A stretch of 46,078 nt of DNA from Micromonospora sp. HK10 (GCF_000982955.1 NZ_KQ058827.1:1-46078); one strand, 5' to 3'. Counted from the first letter of the stretch, positions 1-9,868 are shown. Numbers and translations: made by a program. Notes: generated by a model not told the origin, from the letters alone.

Positions 1-17
1 AGAGAGTGTTGTGATAC
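1..17 (+). repeat. IS left terminal inverted repeat
   Basis: AGAGAGTGTTG followed by TGATAC. It pairs with the inverted copy at 951-967, with 11 perfect outer bases and three mismatches further in. Confidence 0.8.
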
Positions 18-97
18 CTGGACGTGATCTTTGCTGACTGTGTCGGCGAAGATCACGTCTGTGTCGCTGTGTCTGTAAACCGGCCTACGACTCGTCG

Positions 98-943
98 TTG
101 ACGGATGGGCAGTGGGCGGTGATCGAGCCGTTGTTGCCGGTGCGGGATCCGCGTCGGGGTGGTCGGCCGTTGCGGTATCCGCGCCGGTTGGTCATCGACA
201 CGATCCTGTACGTGCTGCGGACCGGTACTGCGTGGCGACACGTGCCGCACGATCTGGCGCCGTGGGACGTGGCGTATCGGTGGTTTCGGTGCTGGAGTGC
301 CGACGGAACCTGGGACCGGGTGCATGACCGGCTGCGGGACGCGGTGCGGGTGGCTGAGGGGCGTGATCCGCAGCCGTCGGCGGCGGTGTTGGACTCGCAG
401 ACCGCGCACAGCCATCAGGGTGGTGAGGCGATCGGCTACGACGCCGGTAAACGCACGCGGGGTCGTAAGCGGCATGTCCTGGTCGACACCTGCGGGCTGC
501 TCCTGCGGGCGGTCGTGCATTCCGCGTCGATCCAGGAGCGTGCCGGAGCCAAGCTGGTCCTGGCGGGGATCACCGAGACGTTCCCGCTACTGGGTCTGGT
601 CTGGGCCGACGCCGGCTACGTCAACCGTGTCGATGCGGGGCTGCTGGCCTGGGCGCGCACGCACGCCGGTGTCGACCTGCAGATCGTGGCCCGCAACGCC
701 GACGTGAAAGGCTTCCAGGTGCTACCCCGCAGGTGGGTGGTGGAACGAACCTTTGCCTGGTTGGGACGGTGCAGACGGTTGGCCCGCGACTACGAACGCA
801 AGCCCGCGCACGCCGAAGCGATGATCAAAGTGGCCATGATCCGGCTGATGGCCGCCCGCCTCGCCGGCGAGGACATCGAACCGCAGGGCCCGATCGAGAC
901 CGAGGCAGCCCGACGTCTCGATGACGAACTCAACCAGAAGTAG
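98..943 (+). CDS. IS5-family DDE transposase
   Basis: About 281 residues, the usual length for single-ORF IS5 transposases. The N-terminal part (LTDGQWAVIEPLLP, RTGTAWRHVP) is the DUF4096-like DNA-binding region. The catalytic triad is visible as D99 (VLDSQTAHS), D171 (WADAGY) and E216 (VVERTFAWL, followed by the R and Y of the YREK-like signature in CRRLARDYE). The reading frame is intact, so the element may be active. The start shown is TTG; a CTG at 59 would add 13 residues and no ATG is available. An upstream in-frame stop at 35-37 limits the extension. Confidence 0.88.
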   Translation: MTDGQWAVIEPLLPVRDPRRGGRPLRYPRRLVIDTILYVLRTGTAWRHVPHDLAPWDVAYRWFRCWSADGTWDRVHDRLRDAVRVAEGRDPQPSAAVLDSQTAHSHQGGEAIGYDAGKRTRGRKRHVLVDTCGLLLRAVVHSASIQERAGAKLVLAGITETFPLLGLVWADAGYVNRVDAGLLAWARTHAGVDLQIVARNADVKGFQVLPRRWVVERTFAWLGRCRRLARDYERKPAHAEAMIKVAMIRLMAARLAGEDIEPQGPIETEAARRLDDELNQK

Positions 944-950
944 TCACCGG

Positions 951-967
951 GTTACCCAACACTCTCT
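951..967 (-). repeat. IS right terminal inverted repeat
   Basis: Read on the minus strand it starts AGAGAGTGTTG and then GGTAAC, matching the left end at 14 of 17 positions. The transposase stop codon (941-943) lies 7 bases inside it. Confidence 0.8.
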
Positions 968-982
968 CAGGTGAGCGGCGGC

Positions 983-1738
983 TCAGCGGACGCTGCGGGC
1001 GAACTGGCGGGCGGCCCAGACCACCCCGGCGACGGCGAGCACCGCGACGATCGCGAGGCCCTGCCAGACCTTGTCGTTGCCCAGGTCACCGGCGAAGAGC
1101 GCCCGGGTGCCGTCGACCGCCCAGGAGAACGGGTTCCACTTGGCGATGCCCTGGAGCCAACCGGGGGCGTACAGCAGCGGCAGCAGGATGCCGGAGAGCA
1201 GCAGCACCGGCTGGGCGACGGTGTTCATCAGTGGCGCGAGCGCGTCCTCGCTCTTGACCTTGAGCGCGACGCCGTAGGAGACGGCCGAGGTCATCAGCGC
1301 GATCAGCGCCAGCATCAGGTACGCGAGCAGCAGGTAGCCGAGGTTGACGCGCAGGTCGAACAGGAGCGCCAGCAGGGTGATGATGATCGCCTGCACGATC
1401 AGCGAGACCACGTCGCGCAGCGAGCGGCCGAGCAGCAGGGCGAGCCGGCTGACCGGGGTGACCCGGGACCGCTCGATCACCCCGGCGCGCAGCTCGGCGA
1501 TCAGACCGAAGCCCTGGAACAGGCCGCCGAAGATGGCCAGCAGCACCAGCAGGCCGGGCACGAAGATCTTGTACGCGGCGGCCTGGGTGGGCGCGTTCAG
1601 CGCCGGCTTGAGCAGCGGGGCGAAGAGCAGCAGGTACATCACCGGCTGGAAGACGCCGACGAAGAGCCAGACGGGGTTGCGCAGCAGCAGCAGGATCTGG
1701 CGCTGGAAGATGAGCCAGGTGTCGCGGGCGAGTTTCAT
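983..1738 (-). CDS. ABC-2 type drug exporter permease (DrrB-like)
   Basis: A 251-residue integral membrane protein with a cytoplasmic start (KLARDTWLIFQRQILLLLR) and about six hydrophobic segments, typical of ABC-2/DrrB permeases that export anthracyclines and other amphiphiles or lipids. The ATG is preceded by GGGAGCA. It lies 15 bases after the stop of the partner ATPase gene, so the two are one operon under the PadR regulator upstream. An IS element ends 15 bases beyond its stop, so the native terminator has probably been displaced. The substrate cannot be read from the sequence. Confidence 0.88.
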   Translation of the reverse strand: MKLARDTWLIFQRQILLLLRNPVWLFVGVFQPVMYLLLFAPLLKPALNAPTQAAAYKIFVPGLLVLLAIFGGLFQGFGLIAELRAGVIERSRVTPVSRLALLLGRSLRDVVSLIVQAIIITLLALLFDLRVNLGYLLLAYLMLALIALMTSAVSYGVALKVKSEDALAPLMNTVAQPVLLLSGILLPLLYAPGWLQGIAKWNPFSWAVDGTRALFAGDLGNDKVWQGLAIVAVLAVAGVVWAARQFARSVR

Positions 1739-1753
1739 GGGTGCTCCCGTCGG

Positions 1754-2713
1754 TCAGGACTCGCGCAGCGAGCGGCCGGTCTTGGTGAGGAAGACGTCGT
1801 CGAGGCTGGGGCGGTGCAGCTCGACGGAGCGCAGGTCCAGCCCGGCGCCGTCGAGGCGGCGCAGCACCTGCGGGATGGCGGTGGCGCCCTCGTCCACGTA
1901 GAGGCGCAGGCCGCCCTCGTCGACGGTCTCCAGCTTGGTGACGTACCCCTCGGTGTCGAGCAACTCGGCGGCGCGCGGCGTGCTCGCGGCGTCGAGCCCG
2001 ACGAGCAGCACCTCGCCGGAGATCTCCCGCTTCAGCTCGGCCGGGGTGCCCTCCGCGACCACCTCGCCGTGATCCATGATCGCGATCCGGTCGCAGAGCG
2101 CGTCCGCCTCGTCGAGGTAGTGCGTGGTGATGAAGACGGTCATCCCCTCGGTGCGCAGCCGGCGGATCTCGTCCCACATGTGCGCGCGGCTCTGCGGGTC
2201 GAGGCCGGTGGTCGGCTCGTCCAGGAAGACGATCTTCGGCTCGTGGATGATGCCGAGGGCGATGTCCACCCGGCGGCGCTGGCCGCCGGAGTAGGTCTTG
2301 CACTTGCGGTCGGCGTACTCGCTGAGCTGGAAGGCGTCCAGGGCGCGGGTGGCGCGGCGGTGCGCCTCCGCCTTGCTGATGCCGTAGAGCCGGGCGTGCA
2401 GCACCAGCTCCTCCCGCGCGGTGGACTCGTCCCAGGTGCTGCCGCCCTGGGCCACGTAGCCGATCCGGCGGCGCACCTCGGCCGGGTCCTTGCGCAGGTC
2501 GGCCCCGGCGATGGTGGCCTCCCCACCGTCCGGCTCGATGAGGGTGGCGAGCATCCGCAGGGTGGTGGTCTTGCCGGCGCCGTTGGGGCCAAGGAAACCG
2601 AAGATCTCGCCCTCGGCGACCTCCAGGTTGACCCCCCGGACCGCGTCCACGGTCTTCGTCTCGCGACCCGCCCGGGAGCGGAACGACTTCCGCAACCCCC
2701 TGGTCTCGATCAT
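1754..2713 (-). CDS. ABC transporter ATP-binding protein (DrrA-like)
   Basis: A 319-residue nucleotide-binding subunit for the adjacent permease. Walker A is GPNGAGKTTT near residue 43, the signature is YSGGQRRRVDIA, Walker B is KIVFLDEPTTGLD and the switch His is in ITTHYLDEAD. The C-terminal ~80 residues form the extension typical of DrrA proteins, ending SLDDVFLTKTGRSL. The chosen ATG has AGGAG six bases upstream; a longer reading from 2779 adds 22 Pro/Gly/Arg-rich residues with no homology value. A candidate PadR operator lies 108 bases upstream of the start. Confidence 0.92.
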   Translation of the reverse strand: MIETRGLRKSFRSRAGRETKTVDAVRGVNLEVAEGEIFGFLGPNGAGKTTTLRMLATLIEPDGGEATIAGADLRKDPAEVRRRIGYVAQGGSTWDESTAREELVLHARLYGISKAEAHRRATRALDAFQLSEYADRKCKTYSGGQRRRVDIALGIIHEPKIVFLDEPTTGLDPQSRAHMWDEIRRLRTEGMTVFITTHYLDEADALCDRIAIMDHGEVVAEGTPAELKREISGEVLLVGLDAASTPRAAELLDTEGYVTKLETVDEGGLRLYVDEGATAIPQVLRRLDGAGLDLRSVELHRPSLDDVFLTKTGRSLRES

Positions 2714-2820
2714 GTCTGCTCCTGGTCGTCCGGGCCGGACGGGACCGGCCGCTGGTCGTCCGCCAGGAGGACAGCCCACTCCCCGGCGGTTCCCGGTGAC
2801 ACTAACGCGATATAACTTTT

Positions 2821-2840
2821 TTAGTCAACGTTGATTATTC
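2821..2840. promoter_or_regulatory. PadR operator candidate upstream of drrAB-like operon
   Basis: An AT-rich dyad in GC-rich surroundings: TTAGTCAACGTTGATTATTC, with a perfect TCAACGTTGA core. It matches the site in front of padR (3460-3479) at 16 of 20 positions. It overlaps the padR stop codon and sits at the upstream edge of the 121-base gap before the ATPase gene. PadR proteins bind dyads of this size; binding here is inferred. Confidence 0.6.
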
Positions 2841-3449
2841 CGGCTGGCCCGCGCCGTCCGTCCGGTCGGACCACCCCTCGGCCCGGTCCATTCCAGCGGG
2901 CAGGTACGACACTCCGGACTCGATCCGCTCGGCGATCCGCTCGCACCAGGCCATCTCCGCCTCGGCGCGGGCCAGCCAGAGCTCGAACATCCACCCGACG
3001 TGCACCGGCTTGCGGTTCCGCACCCAGTCGGAGTCCAACGAGGCGCGCATCGACTCGACACCGGCCCGGATCAGATTGCCCCGGTTGCGCAACGCCGCCG
3101 CCGCCTCGTCGCGCGGCATCGCGGGCAGGAAGGAGAACGCCGCCACGAAGGGGTCGGTCGGCTCGTTCAACTGCCACCACTGGGCCCGCAGCAGCGTCTC
3201 GAACTCCTCGTCGCCCTTCGGGGTCACCTCGTACGTGGTGCGGGCGGGGCGGGCGCCGACCTGCTCGACCGAGACCGGGCGGAGCAGCCCCTCGTCGGTG
3301 AGCTTGCGCAGGGCGTGGTAGATCGATCCCGGTTGCACGTTGGCCCACTTGTCCGCGCTCCAACTCAGCAGCTCACGGCGTACGTCGTAGCCGTGCACCG
3401 GCTGCATCCAGCGGACCAGCCCCAGGATCATCATTCGGGTTGCCGACAC
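2835..3449 (-). CDS. PadR-family transcriptional repressor
   Basis: 204 residues. The N-terminal winged helix (MMILGLVRWMQPVHGYDVRR, then GSIYHALRKLTDEGLL and the wing ARTTYEVTPKGDEEF) is followed by the C-terminal helical Vir domain used for dimerisation. The GTG start is chosen because a TANNNT element (TACGCT, 3456-3461) lies 6 bases upstream, which suggests a leaderless mRNA. ATGs at 3434 and 3431 are the alternatives (199 or 198 residues) and have no clear ribosome site. It lies upstream of, and on the same strand as, the DrrAB-like exporter genes, with matching dyads in front of both units. It is probably an autoregulated, ligand-released repressor of drug export. Confidence 0.88.
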   Translation of the reverse strand: MSATRMMILGLVRWMQPVHGYDVRRELLSWSADKWANVQPGSIYHALRKLTDEGLLRPVSVEQVGARPARTTYEVTPKGDEEFETLLRAQWWQLNEPTDPFVAAFSFLPAMPRDEAAAALRNRGNLIRAGVESMRASLDSDWVRNRKPVHVGWMFELWLARAEAEMAWCERIAERIESGVSYLPAGMDRAEGWSDRTDGAGQPE

Positions 3450-3459
3450 CCGACAAGCG

Positions 3460-3479
3460 TAATAACCAAACTTGACTAA
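3460..3479. promoter_or_regulatory. PadR autoregulatory operator candidate
   Basis: On the minus strand TTAGTCAAGTTTGGTTATTA, sharing TTAGTCAA...TTATT with the dyad at 2821-2840. It abuts the -10-like TACGCT of padR, so bound repressor would block padR transcription. It may also affect the divergent carboxylase gene at 3582. Confidence 0.6.
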
Positions 3480-3581
3480 GCGAGGTCGGGACAGTGCCAC
3501 ATCCCACACTGAGCGACCGTTAGGGCCTTCAAGGAGGGCCGATACACTCCCGGCTATCGACCCCCGGGAGGAGCCACCAAG

Positions 3582-5333
3582 GTGCGCAAGGTACTCATCG
3601 CCAACCGCGGCGAGATCGCCGTCCGCGTCATCCGCGCCTGCCGCGACGCCGGGTTGGAGAGCGTCGCGGTGTACGCGGACTCCGACCGGGACGCGCTGCA
3701 CGCCACCCTGGCGGACGAGGCGTACGCCCTGGGCGGCGACACGGCGGCCGACAGCTACCTGCGGATCGACAAGCTGATCGACGTCGCCGGCAAGGCCGGC
3801 GCGGACGCCGTGCACCCCGGCTACGGATTCCTCTCCGAGAACGCCGACTTCGCCCAGGCCGTCATCGACGCCGGGCTGACCTGGATCGGGCCCACCCCGC
3901 AGGCGATCCGCGACCTGGGCGACAAGGTGACCGCCCGGCACATCGCCCAGCGCGCCGGCGCGCCGCTGGTCCCCGGCACCCCGGACCCGGTCGCGAACGC
4001 CGACGAGGTGATGGCCTTCGCGGTCGACCACGGCCTGCCGGTGGCCATCAAGGCCGCCTTCGGCGGCGGCGGGCGCGGCCTCAAGGTGGCCCGCACCATG
4101 GAGGAGATCCCGCACCTGTTCGAGTCGGCGACCCGCGAGGCGGTCGCCGCGTTCGGCCGGGGCGAGTGCTTCGTGGAGCGCTACCTGGACCAGCCCCGCC
4201 ACGTGGAGGCGCAGGTCCTCGCCGACCAGCACGGCAACGTGATCGTCGTCGGCACCCGGGACTGCTCGCTGCAGCGCCGGCACCAGAAGCTGGTCGAGGA
4301 GGCTCCGGCACCGTTCCTCACCGAGGCCCAGCGCCGGCAGATCCACGACAGCGCCAAGGCGATCTGCCGGGAGGCCGGCTACCACGGTGCCGGCACGGTC
4401 GAATATCTGGTCGGCGCCGACGGCACCATCTCGTTCCTCGAGGTCAACACCCGGCTCCAGGTGGAGCACCCGGTCACCGAGGAGACCGCCGGCATCGACC
4501 TGGTGCGCGAGCAGTTCCGGATCGCCGACGGCGAGAAGCTGCGCTTCACCGAGGACCCCACCCCGCGCGGGCACGCCATCGAATTCCGGATCAACGGCGA
4601 GGACCCGGGCCGCAACTTCCTGCCCGCGCCCGGCAGCATCACGGCGCTGCGGCTGCCCAGCGGTCCGGGCGTCCGGGTGGACACCGGCGTCTCGGCCGGG
4701 GACGTGGTCGGCGGCAACTTCGACTCGCTGCTGGCCAAGGTGATCATCGTCGGCGAGACCCGGACCGAGGCCCTGGAGCGGGCCCGCCGGGCGCTGGACG
4801 AGATGGTGGTGGAGGGCATGGCCACGGCGCTGCCGTTCCACCGCCTGGTGGTCCGGGACGACGCGTTCACCGCCGAGCCGTTCCGGGTGCACACCCGCTG
4901 GATCGAGACCGAGTTCGACAACACCGTGCCGGCCTTTGCCGCCCCCGCCGGCGCCGTCGAGGGCCCGGCCGAGCGGGAGACCGTCGTGGTCGAGGTCGGT
5001 GGCAAGCGCCTGGAGGTGGTCCTCCCCGCCGGCCTCGGCGCGGGTACGACCACCGCCGCGCCCGCCGCGAAGAAGCCGGGCCGCCGGGGCGGGGGCGCCA
5101 AGGCCGGCGCCGCGGTCAGCGGCGACGCGCTCACCTCCCCCATGCAGGGCACCATCGTCAAGATCGCCGTGGCGGACGGGGACACCGTCGCCGAGGGCGA
5201 CCTGGTCGTCGTGCTGGAGGCGATGAAGATGGAGCAGCCGCTGCACGCGCACAAGGCGGGCACGGTCAGCGGCCTCGCCGCCGAGGTCGGTGCCGTGATC
5301 ACCGCCGGCGCCCCCATCTGCACCATCGCCTGA
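3582..5333 (+). CDS. accA: Acyl-CoA carboxylase alpha subunit (biotin carboxylase + biotin carrier)
   Basis: 583 residues. The order is the biotin carboxylase N-terminal domain ([20 protein letters not shown]), ATP-grasp domain ([18 protein letters not shown]; the Gly-rich loop [24 protein letters not shown]), biotin carboxylase C-terminal domain, an Ala/Lys/Gly-rich linker near 490-510, and a biotinyl domain with the attachment Lys at about 549 in EAMKMEQP. It carboxylates biotin with ATP and bicarbonate and partners a separate beta subunit (not in this window) to make malonyl- or methylmalonyl-CoA for fatty acid and polyketide synthesis. The GTG start has GGGAGGAG upstream. A strong hairpin follows the stop. 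Confidence 0.93.
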   Translation: MRKVLIANRGEIAVRVIRACRDAGLESVAVYADSDRDALHATLADEAYALGGDTAADSYLRIDKLIDVAGKAGADAVHPGYGFLSENADFAQAVIDAGLTWIGPTPQAIRDLGDKVTARHIAQRAGAPLVPGTPDPVANADEVMAFAVDHGLPVAIKAAFGGGGRGLKVARTMEEIPHLFESATREAVAAFGRGECFVERYLDQPRHVEAQVLADQHGNVIVVGTRDCSLQRRHQKLVEEAPAPFLTEAQRRQIHDSAKAICREAGYHGAGTVEYLVGADGTISFLEVNTRLQVEHPVTEETAGIDLVREQFRIADGEKLRFTEDPTPRGHAIEFRINGEDPGRNFLPAPGSITALRLPSGPGVRVDTGVSAGDVVGGNFDSLLAKVIIVGETRTEALERARRALDEMVVEGMATALPFHRLVVRDDAFTAEPFRVHTRWIETEFDNTVPAFAAPAGAVEGPAERETVVVEVGGKRLEVVLPAGLGAGTTTAAPAAKKPGRRGGGAKAGAAVSGDALTSPMQGTIVKIAVADGDTVAEGDLVVVLEAMKMEQPLHAHKAGTVSGLAAEVGAVITAGAPICTIA

Positions 5334-5343
5334 GCACGCCCCA

Positions 5344-5373
5344 CGAACGGCCCGGCTCCGACCGGGCCGTTCG
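5344..5373 (+). terminator. Terminator after carboxylase gene
   Basis: A perfect 12-bp stem, CGAACGGCCCGG pairing with CCGGGCCGTTCG around the loop CTCCGA, 11 bases after the stop codon. There is no T-tract, which is usual for this GC class. Confidence 0.8.
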
Positions 5374-5409
5374 GGTTGACCCGGCGACGAGATGACGCCC
5401 TGGACCGAC

Positions 5410-5443
5410 ATGCCGCTGAGGCATAAAGCTGCCTCGGCGGCAT
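5410..5443. repeat. Inverted repeat in the accA-guaB1 interval
   Basis: Arms ATGCCGCTGAGGCA and TGCCTCGGCGGCAT (one mismatch) flank the AT-rich spacer TAAAGC. It is about 170 bases upstream of the GuaB1-type gene and 37 bases beyond the carboxylase terminator. No gene uses it as a simple terminator on the plus strand. It could be an operator or a folded leader for the downstream gene; function is not known. Confidence 0.6.
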
Positions 5444-5477
5444 ATCGCTCTCCCGGGCACTCGCGTCCGGCGGATGA

Positions 5478-7055
<1,578 letters not shown>

Positions 7056-7070
7056 TTCCGGGGCGCCGGC

Positions 7071-7610
7071 TCAGGCGAAGAGCCGCCCGATCACGCTCCG
7101 GGCGGCGGCCTGCGGGTCCCCGCCGACCCGGGGCGGCAGCGCGCCGGCGAGCCAGAGGGTGGCGAAGCCGTGCACGATCGACCAGGCGGCCAGCGCGTCC
7201 GCGTCCCGCTGCCCTCCGGTGCGCCGGGCCACCCCGCCGCGCAGCAGTTCGCCGGCACGGGCGCGGGCGGCCACCAGCTCGGGGTCGTCGGCCCGGTACA
7301 GCTCGGGCCGGAACATGACGTCGAAGTGCGCCCGGTGCCGCACGGCGAATCCGACGTAGGCCACGCCGGCGTCGAGCAGGTCCCCGTCGGCGGCGCGGAG
7401 CGCGTCGGCCAGCAGGTCGAAGCCCTGCGTGGCGAGCGCGGTGAGCAGGCCGGCCTTGTCCCCGAAGTGGTGCGCGGGCGCGGCGTGCGAGACGCCGGCC
7501 CGGCGGGCCAGGTCCCGCATGCTCAGCGCGGCCGGCCCGGACTCGGCGATCGCCGCCGCGGCGGTGGTCAGCAGGACCCGGCGCAGATCGCCATGGTGGT
7601 AGGAGGCCAT
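7071..7610 (-). CDS. TetR-family transcriptional regulator
   Basis: 179 residues. The N-terminal TetR helix-turn-helix is clear: HHGDLRRVLLTTAAAAIAE, then LSMRDLARRAGVSHAAPAHHF and DKAGLLTALA. The C-terminal ligand/dimer domain resembles the TetR_C group that starts with conserved FAVRHRAHFDVMFRPEL. ATG is preceded by TAGGGT at 5 bases, so the mRNA may be nearly leaderless. It is divergent from a DoxX-like gene, and the 82-base gap contains two palindromes with the same TTGTC/GACAA half-sites. It probably represses itself and the DoxX-like gene. Confidence 0.9.
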   Translation of the reverse strand: MASYHHGDLRRVLLTTAAAAIAESGPAALSMRDLARRAGVSHAAPAHHFGDKAGLLTALATQGFDLLADALRAADGDLLDAGVAYVGFAVRHRAHFDVMFRPELYRADDPELVAARARAGELLRGGVARRTGGQRDADALAAWSIVHGFATLWLAGALPPRVGGDPQAAARSVIGRLFA

Positions 7611-7622
7611 GCCCCACCCTAA

Positions 7623-7637
7623 CTTGTCATTGACAAG
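7623..7637. promoter_or_regulatory. TetR operator 1
   Basis: A perfect 15-bp palindrome, CTTGTCA-T-TGACAAG, 13 bases upstream of the tetR start codon. Confidence 0.7.
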
Positions 7638-7654
7638 ATGGCATCGCGGGCGAC

Positions 7655-7675
7655 AATCTTGTCGGCGACAAGATT
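7655..7675. promoter_or_regulatory. TetR operator 2
   Basis: A perfect 21-bp palindrome with arms AATCTTGTCG and CGACAAGATT around one G. It repeats the CTTGTC/GACAAG half-sites of operator 1 and lies just upstream of the DoxX-like gene. Centre-to-centre distance between the two operators is 35 bp. Confidence 0.75.
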
Positions 7676-7692
7676 CGTCGTCGAAGGGACAC

Positions 7693-8139
7693 GTGGTGGC
7701 ACCCCTCATCGCACTTCTCACCGGCACCGCTCTGGCCCGGGTCGCCGGCCTGCTCGGCGTGGCCGCGCTGGACGGGTGGCACCCCGCCCTGCGGGTCGGG
7801 CTGGCGCTGATGTTCCTGCTGACCGGCGTGGCGCACTTCGCGTCCCGCCGGGCCGACCTGATCGCCATGGTCCCGCCCGCGCTGCCCCGGCCCGACCTGC
7901 TGGTCACGCTCACCGGCGTGCTGGAGTTGGCCGGCGCGCTCGCCCTGCTGCCGCCGGCCACCGCGCGCTGGGCGGCGGCCGGGCTGGCGCTGCTGATGCT
8001 GGCCATGTTTCCGGCGAACGTGTCGGCCGCCCGCCGCCGGCTCACCCTCGCCGGCCGGCCGGTGACCCCGCTGGCCGCGCGCACCGCGCTCCAGATCGTC
8101 TTCGTGGCCGCCGCGCTGGCGGTCGCGCTCGGCAACTGA
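7693..8139 (+). CDS. DoxX-family small membrane protein
   Basis: 148 residues with four predicted membrane helices. The core (LRVGLALMFLLTGVAHFASR, ALPRPDLLVTLTGVLELAGA, ALLMLAMFPANVSAA) matches DoxX/DoxX-like proteins, which are membrane components linked to redox stress and quinone or thiol chemistry. The start is one of two adjacent GTGs (7693 or 7696), preceded by GAAGGGA. A longer in-frame reading from 7609 would run through both TetR operators and is unlikely. Control by the divergent TetR gene is inferred from the shared operators. Confidence 0.8.
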   Translation: MVAPLIALLTGTALARVAGLLGVAALDGWHPALRVGLALMFLLTGVAHFASRRADLIAMVPPALPRPDLLVTLTGVLELAGALALLPPATARWAAAGLALLMLAMFPANVSAARRRLTLAGRPVTPLAARTALQIVFVAAALAVALGN

Positions 8140-8230
8140 ACCGCCGGCCGCCGCGGCGCCCCCGGGTCAGCCAGGCCGCACGGGCCACGCTCGGGCAGGG
8201 GCCGCCCGGCCCGGTTCGGCCAGGCGGAGT

Positions 8231-9853
8231 TCAGGCCCGGGCCGGTTCCGCCTCGACGGGCGGGGCATCCCCGGTCGCCTCGGCGCCTACCCTCGGCAGC
8301 CGCAGGCAGGCGACCAGACCGACCAGCAGGAACCCGGCCGCCGCGAAGGCGGCGTAGCGGGTGGCGTCGGAGAAGGCCTGCTTCGCCTCCTCGGCGATCG
8401 GCGCGGTACGCGGGTCCGCCGCCAGCCCGTTGATCGCCGCGCCGGCGCTCTCCTTGACCGCGCTCACCACCTGGTCCCGCTGCGCGGGGCTGAGGTCCGG
8501 CCGGTCGGCCAGGCGGTCGCCCAGCAGCCCGCCGAGACCGGCGAAGAGCACGGTGCCGAGCACCGCGATGCCGAGCGCCGAGCCGACCTGCCGGGCGGTG
8601 CTCTGCAACCCGGATCCCTGCCCGCTGCGCCGGACCGGCACCTCGGACAGGGACACACCGGTGAGCTGCGCGGTGGCCAGGCCGACGCCGACGCCGTAGA
8701 TGAAGAGGAACGCCAGCGGCGTCCACCAGCGGGTGTCCGGGGCGACCACGAACCCCAGCCCGGCGACGCCGACCAGCTCGGCGGCGACGCCGAGCTGGAC
8801 CGCCCGGGGCGCGCCCCAGCGCCGGGCCAGCGGGGTGACCATGCCGCTGGCCAGGAAGCTGCCGAGGGCGAGCGGCAGCAGCGCCAGGCCGGTCCGGAAG
8901 GCGCTGTAGCCGAGCACGTTCTGGAACCACAGCGGCAACGCGAAGAGCAGGCCGAACTCGCCCAGGCTCACGATCGCGGCGGCCAGGATGCCATTGCGGA
9001 ACGAGCGGATGCCGAACAGCGACAGGTCGAGCAGCGCGGGGCGGCCGGCGCGGTTGCGGCGTACCTGGTGGGCCAGGAAGACCCCGAGCGCGACGAGCCC
9101 CACCAGCGCGGCCACCGGCACCGGCGAGATGCCGGCGGTCCAGTCCAGGCCGAACAGATTGAACGGCCGTTCCCGCTGCCACCAGCCGTAGGTGCGGCCC
9201 TCGATCAGCGCGAAGACCACGCCCGTCATGCCGATGACGGAGAGCAGCGCGCCGAGCAGGTCCAGGCCGCGCTCGGCCCGCTCGTCGCGGGATTCGGCGA
9301 CCAGCACCAGCGTCGCCACGATCACGGCCAGGCTGACCGGGACGTTGATGCCGAACGCCCAGCGCCAGGAGTAGGTGGTGGTGAGCCAGCCACCGAGCAG
9401 CGGCCCGAACGCGGCCGCACCACCGATCGTGGAACCCCAGACGGCGAACGCGATGCCCTTCTCCCGGCCGGTGAAGTTGGCGTTGAGCAGGGAGAGCGAG
9501 GTGGGCAGCATCATCGCGCCGCCGATGCCCTGCAGCACCCGGGCGGCGATCAGCGTCTCGCCGGAGCCGGCGAGCGCCGCGAGCACGCTGGCCACCACGA
9601 ACACGGTGACCCCGACGAGGAACAGCCGCCGCCGCCCGGACCGGTCCGCGAACCGGCCGGCGACCAGCAGCAACGCGGCGAAGACCAGGGTGTACGCCTC
9701 CTGCACCCACTGCGCGTCGGTGGAGGTGATGTCGAGGTCCCGGATGATCTGCGGCACCGCGACGTTCACGATGGTGGCGTCCACGATGATCATCGCTACG
9801 CCGAGGCTGATGGCCAGCAACCCGAACCAGCGTCCGCGCCCGTCGCCGCGCAT
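8231..9853 (-). CDS. MFS drug exporter, DHA2 (EmrB/QacA) family, 14 TM
   Basis: 540 residues, matching 14-helix DHA2 drug:proton antiporters. Visible signatures are motif D1 near the start (IIVDATIVNVAVPQIIRDL), motif A (GRFADRSGRRRLFLVG), motif B (RVLQGIGGAMMLPTSLSLL) and motif C-like (GPLLGGWLTTTYSWRWAF). A ~60-residue cytosolic or external segment (LLGDRLADRPDLSPAQRDQV...) precedes the last helix, as is usual in this group. The ATG has AGGAGGGGG upstream. It is divergent from a MarR gene, with an operator-like palindrome in the 56-base gap. Confidence 0.92.
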   Translation of the reverse strand: MRGDGRGRWFGLLAISLGVAMIIVDATIVNVAVPQIIRDLDITSTDAQWVQEAYTLVFAALLLVAGRFADRSGRRRLFLVGVTVFVVASVLAALAGSGETLIAARVLQGIGGAMMLPTSLSLLNANFTGREKGIAFAVWGSTIGGAAAFGPLLGGWLTTTYSWRWAFGINVPVSLAVIVATLVLVAESRDERAERGLDLLGALLSVIGMTGVVFALIEGRTYGWWQRERPFNLFGLDWTAGISPVPVAALVGLVALGVFLAHQVRRNRAGRPALLDLSLFGIRSFRNGILAAAIVSLGEFGLLFALPLWFQNVLGYSAFRTGLALLPLALGSFLASGMVTPLARRWGAPRAVQLGVAAELVGVAGLGFVVAPDTRWWTPLAFLFIYGVGVGLATAQLTGVSLSEVPVRRSGQGSGLQSTARQVGSALGIAVLGTVLFAGLGGLLGDRLADRPDLSPAQRDQVVSAVKESAGAAINGLAADPRTAPIAEEAKQAFSDATRYAAFAAAGFLLVGLVACLRLPRVGAEATGDAPPVEAEPARA

Positions 9854-9868
9854 TGCTCCCCCTCCTGT

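Larger units (their letters stand above)
1..967 (+). mobile_element. IS5-family insertion sequence
   Basis: A single-transposase element bounded by imperfect terminal inverted repeats. The first 11 bases (AGAGAGTGTTG) recur exactly inverted at 957-967, and about 14 of 17 terminal bases match. One DDE transposase fills the interior. The element begins at base 1, so its left flank and any target duplication cannot be seen; its true left end could lie a base or two outside. The right end lies only 15 bases from the stop codon of the neighbouring ABC permease gene. Family assignment rests on the transposase. Confidence 0.85.

Noticed and set aside
971..2815. 614-codon plus-strand frame opposite the ABC exporter genes
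   Set aside because: Antisense shadow of two genes with full ABC motifs; product is Gln/Gly/Asp-rich with no domain.
7611..9710. Minus-strand frame joining the tetR gene to sequence within the MFS gene
   Set aside because: The upstream part is a shifted frame of the MFS gene and crosses both TetR operators; only 7071-7610 has TetR features.
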